A stretch of 47,539 nucleotides of DNA from Bacillota bacterium (GTDB lineage: Bacteria; Bacillota; Clostridia; Peptostreptococcales; Anaerovoracaceae): assembly GCA_021769295.1 (NCBI GenBank), contig JAETTD010000019.1, forward strand, positions 1 through 47,539, written 5' to 3'. A program made the position numbers and the translations under genes. Numbering within the stretch: position 1 is the stretch's first letter; each line of letters opens with the position of its first letter. The notes under the pieces are model-generated. The model had not been told where the DNA came from, ran no database searches, and was given only the letters and a program-made list of their open reading frames with translations. Below, piece after piece: positions 43,422 through 47,539 of the stretch.

Positions 43422-43952
43422 TCAGTGTTTAATACGTTCAACGATGAGCTTTTGTACTATGGGAAGTAATACTAAAACCAAGGCTGAAAAGATTACACAA
43501 TTGGGTATTCTCGAAATCACATAAGCCCAATATCCCATACCGTTTGGACCGCCATAGGTCAGGTACAGAAAATAGGTGGTTCCGAAAAGTTTTACCGCCA
43601 AAGTGACCAGGGCGGCAAGGCAGGCTCTGAGCCAAAGCCATTTGCCGCTTATGTCCTTATTGTAATAAATAAAGCCCAAGGCAGCGCCGATTATAAGCAG
43701 TGTAAAGGTTATTCCCGGGTTAAAGGGACCTACGGGAAACAGTATTCCGCCTACGGCATCGGCTATGGCGTATGTAGCGGCAGACCACAAGGGGCCAAAG
43801 AGCACGGCTACTATAAATACCGGTATAAAATCCACCGTCAGGTGATAAACCGGAGTCGCCGGAGCCACTCTGTTGATAATAATCGTCATGGCAATCATTA
43901 TCGCTACAAGTACCAGCTTGTAGGATTTGCTGTAAACATTATTTCTTTCCAA
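43422..43952 (-). CDS. folT: Folate ECF transporter S component
   Basis: A 176-residue membrane protein, the substrate-binding subunit of an energy-coupling-factor transporter. About six hydrophobic segments; VDFIPVFIVAVLFGPLWSAATYAIADAVGGILFPVGPFNPG (split as VDFIPVFIVAVLFGP and AIADAVGGILFPVGPFNPG in the chain) matches the FolT family, with a Lys/Arg-poor core. It starts with TTG nine bases after AAAGGAG. A THF riboswitch upstream (44033-44122) supports folate as the substrate. No EcfA or EcfT genes lie nearby, so it probably shares a module encoded elsewhere. Confidence 0.9.
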   Translation of the reverse strand: MERNNVYSKSYKLVLVAIMIAMTIIINRVAPATPVYHLTVDFIPVFIVAVLFGPLWSAATYAIADAVGGILFPVGPFNPGITFTLLIIGAALGFIYYNKDISGKWLWLRACLAALVTLAVKLFGTTYFLYLTYGGPNGMGYWAYVISRIPNCVIFSALVLVLLPIVQKLIVERIKH

Positions 43953-43968
43953 AAAAACAATCTCCTTT

Positions 43969-43994
43969 CTCTATAGTGTAACTACACCATAGAG
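43969..43994 (-). promoter_or_regulatory. Expression-platform hairpin next to the folT ribosome binding site
   Basis: CTCTAT-G-GTGT and ACAC-T-ATAGAG form a stem that ends directly before the AAAGGAG at 43962-43968. A near copy of one arm at 44020-44033 could pair with it instead, giving two alternative states. Confidence 0.5.
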
Positions 43995-44032
43995 AAGAGA
44001 GAATAGCTTCACAATCTTACCTATATAGTGTA

Positions 44033-44122
44033 GCAGCGGACGCAATATTGCACCGCGGCGATAGCCTTCGTCTATGAGCTACATCCCATCTCATAGCACT
44101 TAACGCGCAATATTTACTCTAC
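44033..44122 (-). promoter_or_regulatory. THF (tetrahydrofolate) riboswitch
   Basis: On the minus strand the conserved blocks appear in order: AGAGTA, GCGCGTTAAGTG, GAUGGGAUGU (as GATGGGATGT), GACGAAGGC, GCCGCGGTG and TTGCGTCCGCT. The P1 stem is AATATTGC with GCAATATT. The order and spacing match the folT-type THF riboswitch class known from Clostridia. It lies before a folate transporter subunit, as expected. Confidence 0.92.
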
Positions 44123-44166
44123 TTGACTGCTATATTATCACAATAACAGGAGGGACGCAAGACAGG

Positions 44167-44550
44167 TTATAAAATATTTTCTAAAGTAACCTTTTCACGG
44201 GATAATAAAAATTTCATCTGCTCTGCCATGGAGTTGAGTTCGCCCGATGAATTTGAAACATCTTCGGCATTTACGTATTTTTCGGACTTTGACAGGCAGT
44301 AATCTATTTCGCTCAGTTCTTCCGTGCTCAGAAAAAGCAGAGCCATATCTTTATAGTCGTCCCAGTCTTCTTTTAATCGGCTGACCAGCTCTCTGCTCTG
44401 ATTCCAGTCTTCGCTTTCCACCGCAGGAATCAACTCATATTGTATGTCTGCAACCATATTTTCAACGGAGTCATTGGAATAATTGTCAAAATAAAGCCAG
44501 CCGCCTATCAGCAAAATGATAATAGCTGCCGAAACCAACAAATCTCTCAT
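44167..44550 (-). CDS. DUF4363 family membrane-anchored protein
   Basis: A 127-residue protein with an N-terminal membrane segment (LLVSAAIIILLIGGWLYF, residues 4-21) and a helical extracytoplasmic part rich in Asp, Glu and Ser. I recognise the DUF4363 pattern (WNQSRELVSRLKEDWDDYKDMALLFLS). It overlaps the DUF421 gene by four bases (ATGA), a pairing seen in other Clostridia. The function is unknown. It ends 45 bp before the riboswitch region on the same strand. Confidence 0.8.
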   Translation of the reverse strand: MRDLLVSAAIIILLIGGWLYFDNYSNDSVENMVADIQYELIPAVESEDWNQSRELVSRLKEDWDDYKDMALLFLSTEELSEIDYCLSKSEKYVNAEDVSNSSGELNSMAEQMKFLLSREKVTLENIL

Positions 44551-45257
44551 AGCTGAACCTCCTTGGCGTAGGGGCCCAAATCCTTTTCCGCAGTGTAGAT
44601 ATGCAGCTTTTTATCAGCGTCGCAAAATGCGAGAAATATATTTTTAAAGGATGTTATTCCGACGCTCTTAAGCTTTTTTTCAAAGTTTATCTGATCTATA
44701 CCTGCGATAATAAGGTTTCTGTCGTAAAGATGTCCGTCGGAAACGACGATTGCAGGCAGAACTCCTTCGGACACGGGAAGCTTCATATCTTTTGGAGTGA
44801 CGGGTCTGTTTTTTGCCTTGGGAATGACAGAAAGCTTGCCGTTGGACTCCAGTATCGCATACTCAACGTCGCTTATGGAAGGACAATTTTCAAGCCGGAG
44901 CTGTTCAAGCAAATCCGTTGAGGTAATACGCTGGCGTGCAAGTTCCCTGACGTTTAATTTTCCTTTTTCTATGAGCATTGTGGGCTTGCCGCTTATAAAA
45001 GTTTTAAATCCTTCGCTCTTTATAGACAAGAATGAGATGAGCACTTGCAAAAACATAAGCATAGAAATAGCAATTATGCCGTTTATTAGAGAAACGTCTG
45101 CCGAGTCTATGGGAATGGCCGCAAGTTCGGCTATCATAAACACTATGACAAGCTGAAAAGGAGACATCTTTGATAGCTCCGATTTGCCCATAATTCTGAC
45201 AGCAAGAAGAACCGCAAAATACATTATCAAAGTTCTGATTGCTACAATCAACAAAAT
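44547..45257 (-). CDS. DUF421 family membrane protein (YetF/YdfS-like)
   Basis: A protein of about 236 residues. Three N-terminal membrane helices come first (RTLIMYFAVLLAVRIMGKSELSKMSPFQLVIVFMIAELAAIP, split over helices 1-2, then NGIIAISMLMFLQVLISFLS). A soluble DUF421 domain follows (GKPTMLIEKGKLNVRELARQRITSTDLLEQLR, ~84-115). The frame extends to a TTG at 45269 that overlaps the GGAGG. A TTG at 45257 is seven bases after it and gives an N terminus like relatives (LIVAIRTLIMYF), so it is preferred. Some relatives affect membrane or spore properties, but no activity is established. Confidence 0.85.
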   Translation of the reverse strand: MLLIVAIRTLIMYFAVLLAVRIMGKSELSKMSPFQLVIVFMIAELAAIPIDSADVSLINGIIAISMLMFLQVLISFLSIKSEGFKTFISGKPTMLIEKGKLNVRELARQRITSTDLLEQLRLENCPSISDVEYAILESNGKLSVIPKAKNRPVTPKDMKLPVSEGVLPAIVVSDGHLYDRNLIIAGIDQINFEKKLKSVGITSFKNIFLAFCDADKKLHIYTAEKDLGPYAKEVQL

Positions 45258-45342
45258 TTCCACCTCCAAAATGTTTTCTTATTATATTGTTTACAAAGCT
45301 TTTGTCTGATATACTATAATTTAATTTTTAAGGAGAATTTTA

Positions 45343-46488
45343 ATGATAGCAAAACGTGACGGAGACTTGGAAAGAGCAATTTTATACTTTTTTATATATT
45401 GTCCTCTCGGAATAGTCTGTCCGCTGATAGGACAATATTTAAGTTCCATAGGATTCAGCGGTACACAGGTAGGCATAATTACCTCCATGGGAACCGGAAC
45501 TGCGATATTTGCGGGGCTGTTTTGGGGAAAGATATACGTGAACTCTCAAAAGAAAAGAATCCTTCTTGCGGCCATGTGCATAGCGGCGGCAGCGCTGGGA
45601 ATGGCAAGTACGGCGACTACAGTCTTTGCCGTATATGCCTTTATATATTGCGGAATGTATTTCTTTCAGGGACCGTTGCACAGCCTGGCCGATTCATTTG
45701 TTCTGGATAAGAGCAGAAGATTTTCCGCCATAAGAGCGGTGGGGGCGGCAGGCTATGCAATAGCTGTTTTCGTTGCGGGCAAATATGCGGAAAGCCACGG
45801 ATTGAAAAATATCTTCTATATATATGGAGCCACGTTTTTGATAGCCGCAGTTTTGTTCATGCGGCAGGGCGAACCAGCTTCGCATAAGAAAAAAGACGAA
45901 AAAATCGGCATGAGGGTTTTATTTAAAAATAAGAATTTTATAAAACTGCTCATATGCGCTTTCTTTTTTATGGGTACAAATGTAGCCAACAGTACATACT
46001 TCGGCTATCTTTTCAGAGAGCAGGGAGGAAGCGTTGCAGGCATAGGACTGGCATTTTTGCTTATGGCAGGGAGCGAAGCACCTTTTATGGCGCTCACTCC
46101 GAAACTCTCGAAAAAGTTCGGCGCTGAAAAGATTATCCTCATAGCGATGATAGTAACAGCGGCAAGGTTCTGGTTTTATTCAAGCGGGCCTGATTACACG
46201 CTGCTCCTTGCGACCTTTTTCCTTCAGGGAATCGGCAACGGAATCATTCTGGTGGAACTGGTTAAATATTTTGGAAGAATAGTGGAGCCCAAACTATCAG
46301 GCATGGCCATATCCGTATACTATTCCATAGGAAACAGCTTAAGCGTAATAGTGTGCAGTTTGATAAGCGGAATGATACTGGACCAGGCAGGCCTTTGCGC
46401 CGTTTACAGATTCTTTGCAATATATAACATGGCAGCGGTGGTTTTGTACATAGCTTTAAAGATGTACAGGCCCTCGGAGCCGGTATAG
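45343..46488 (+). CDS. MFS transporter
   Basis: A 381-residue membrane protein with about 12 hydrophobic segments. The architecture fits the MFS_1/nucleoside-transporter-like branch, with the cytoplasmic loop after helix 2 (LFWGKIYVNSQKKRILL), LHSLADSFVLDKSRRFSAIRAVGAAGYAI near residue 115, and a central loop (GEPASHKKKDEKIG) separating two halves. The substrate is unknown. AAGGAG precedes the ATG. It diverges from the DUF421 gene, and TATAAT at 45315-45320 is a probable -10. No clear terminator follows. Confidence 0.87.
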   Translation: MIAKRDGDLERAILYFFIYCPLGIVCPLIGQYLSSIGFSGTQVGIITSMGTGTAIFAGLFWGKIYVNSQKKRILLAAMCIAAAALGMASTATTVFAVYAFIYCGMYFFQGPLHSLADSFVLDKSRRFSAIRAVGAAGYAIAVFVAGKYAESHGLKNIFYIYGATFLIAAVLFMRQGEPASHKKKDEKIGMRVLFKNKNFIKLLICAFFFMGTNVANSTYFGYLFREQGGSVAGIGLAFLLMAGSEAPFMALTPKLSKKFGAEKIILIAMIVTAARFWFYSSGPDYTLLLATFFLQGIGNGIILVELVKYFGRIVEPKLSGMAISVYYSIGNSLSVIVCSLISGMILDQAGLCAVYRFFAIYNMAAVVLYIALKMYRPSEPV

Positions 46489-46648
46489 CTAATAGGCCGG
46501 GCGCAGCCAGCAGCCTCGGCAGAGCCAGCAAACCCGCTAACCGATAAAACACGCAACCGTTACCAAGCATTGTCATTTAATGAATTGTCCAACCATTAAC
46601 ATAATTGCGTGAATTCACAGAAACGTTGTAGCCGAGGAGCTACCCGCA

Positions 46649-46768
46649 GTATACAAAAACCGGCAAACCGGTATACAAAGTATACGAAAATTCGGAAAAG
46701 GTATACCTCGGGTATACATATGAGCCAAAACCGTATACAAAGTATATAAAAACCTAAAATATGTATAC
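46649..46768. repeat. Helically phased array of GTATAC palindromes before the rRNA operon
   Basis: GTATAC occurs at 46649, 46671, 46680, 46701, 46712, 46733 and 46763, with a GTATAT variant at 46742. Distances alternate near 21 and 10 bp, so all sites face one side of the helix. The set is an imperfect tandem duplication with a 62-63-bp period (46671 to 46733, 46680 to 46742 and 46701 to 46763 are each 62). No gene is seen in 46489-47162. The minus-strand open frame over the array has no ribosome binding site. Confidence 0.8.
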
Positions 46769-46926
46769 CGCACAACCCCACCTCAGTTGACTTAGCCCTC
46801 GACCGGATTTTCATCGATCAAGCCGCTTTGAGGCGCCTTGTACACAGAAGGGTTGTGCCTTAAGTCAGTGGTTATTCGTGGTATGCAAAAAATGAGTTTT
46901 TTTTACAAAAAAATCCGGAAATAGTC

Positions 46927-46955
46927 TTGACAATGAAAGAGAGGAGTGGTAATAT
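46927..46955 (+). promoter_or_regulatory. Upstream rRNA operon promoter P1
   Basis: TTGACA (46927-46932) and TAATAT (46950-46955) have a 17-bp spacer. A small hairpin, GCTGTC/GACAGC, follows at 46962-46979. Confidence 0.8.
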
Positions 46956-47019
46956 AACAAAGCTGTCGGAAATGACAGCGCTTCAGCAGATAACTTTCTA
47001 AAAAAAAGTTAAAAAACTG

Positions 47020-47048
47020 TTGACAAAGTCTTGGCAGTATGCTAAGAT
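47020..47048 (+). promoter_or_regulatory. Downstream rRNA operon promoter P2
   Basis: TTGACA (47020-47025) and TAAGAT (47043-47048) have a 17-bp spacer with an A/T-rich run before the -35. It starts 93 bp after P1. Mature 16S begins about 107 bp later. Confidence 0.85.
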
Positions 47049-47162
47049 ATCAAATGTTCGGCACTTGAGCCGAGCGGCGGCAGAAAAGCCGCAAGAACCT
47101 TGAAAACTTCATAGTATGGAAATTTAAAGAAGATATTAAGCTCGAAAGAGAAAATATACAAT

Positions 47163-47539
<377 letters not shown>

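Noticed and set aside
46596-46814. Minus-strand 72-codon frame over the GTATAC array
   Set aside because: Its composition comes from the GTATAC repeats, and there is no ribosome binding site or recognisable domain.

Overview
The window looks like a chromosomal segment of an anaerobic, spore-forming Clostridia-type Firmicute. The partial 16S rRNA at the right end resembles Clostridiales Family XIII / Anaerovoracaceae (Anaerovorax, Mogibacterium, [Eubacterium] relatives); that placement is from memory and was not searched. Supporting signs are pyruvate:ferredoxin oxidoreductase with NfnAB-type electron carriers, RNase Y, SpoVG, SpoVT, a B. subtilis-type PurR, a THF riboswitch, AGGAGG ribosome binding sites and TTGACA/TATAAT promoters.

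Layout. 1-2320: an IS3-family insertion sequence (left end at about base 4, no right end found) and an NAD-dependent epimerase-like gene. 2412-7883: RNase Y with its own promoter and terminator, then a MATE exporter, a cysteine desulfurase and ThiI (sulfur transfer to tRNA). 7988-8265: repeat cluster A. 8360-15772: a promoter with a candidate ~155-nt RNA, then an energy-metabolism operon of polyferredoxin, pyruvate:ferredoxin oxidoreductase, NfnA and NfnB. 15838-16058: repeat cluster B. 16136-17092: an iron-box-controlled DUF3793 gene and a convergent BFD-like [2Fe-2S] protein. 17234-20719: two unlike G3E GTPases and pyruvate kinase.

20758-34508 follows the Bacillus purR-spoVG-glmU-prs-pth-mfd-spoVT-yabM-mazG-yabO neighbourhood, with changes. 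spoVG, purR and spoVT are on the minus strand. murC, an amidohydrolase and hup are inserted. glmU is reduced to its acetyltransferase half. Repeat cluster C (29227-29447) lies between mfd and spoVT.

34688-43341: a TetR-type repressor diverges from an eight-gene operon (pheA-aroB-aroC-aroEK-aroQ-aroA-tyrA-aroF). The operon encodes every shikimate step plus the first dedicated steps to phenylalanine and tyrosine. Near-identical 19-bp palindromes sit at the predicted start sites of both transcripts, so the TetR protein probably controls itself and the pathway. 43422-46488: a folate ECF transporter subunit under a THF riboswitch, a DUF421/DUF4363 pair and an MFS transporter. 46489-47539: a phased GTATAC array, two tandem rRNA promoters and the first ~377 nt of 16S rRNA.

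The least explained structure is a family of twelve 35-bp elements bounded by TGCCG and CGGCA. They form three intergenic clusters of four, with start-to-start spacing of exactly 62 bp in two clusters and mostly 62-63 bp in the third. The GTATAC array before the rRNA operon is also built on a 62-bp period, about six helical turns.
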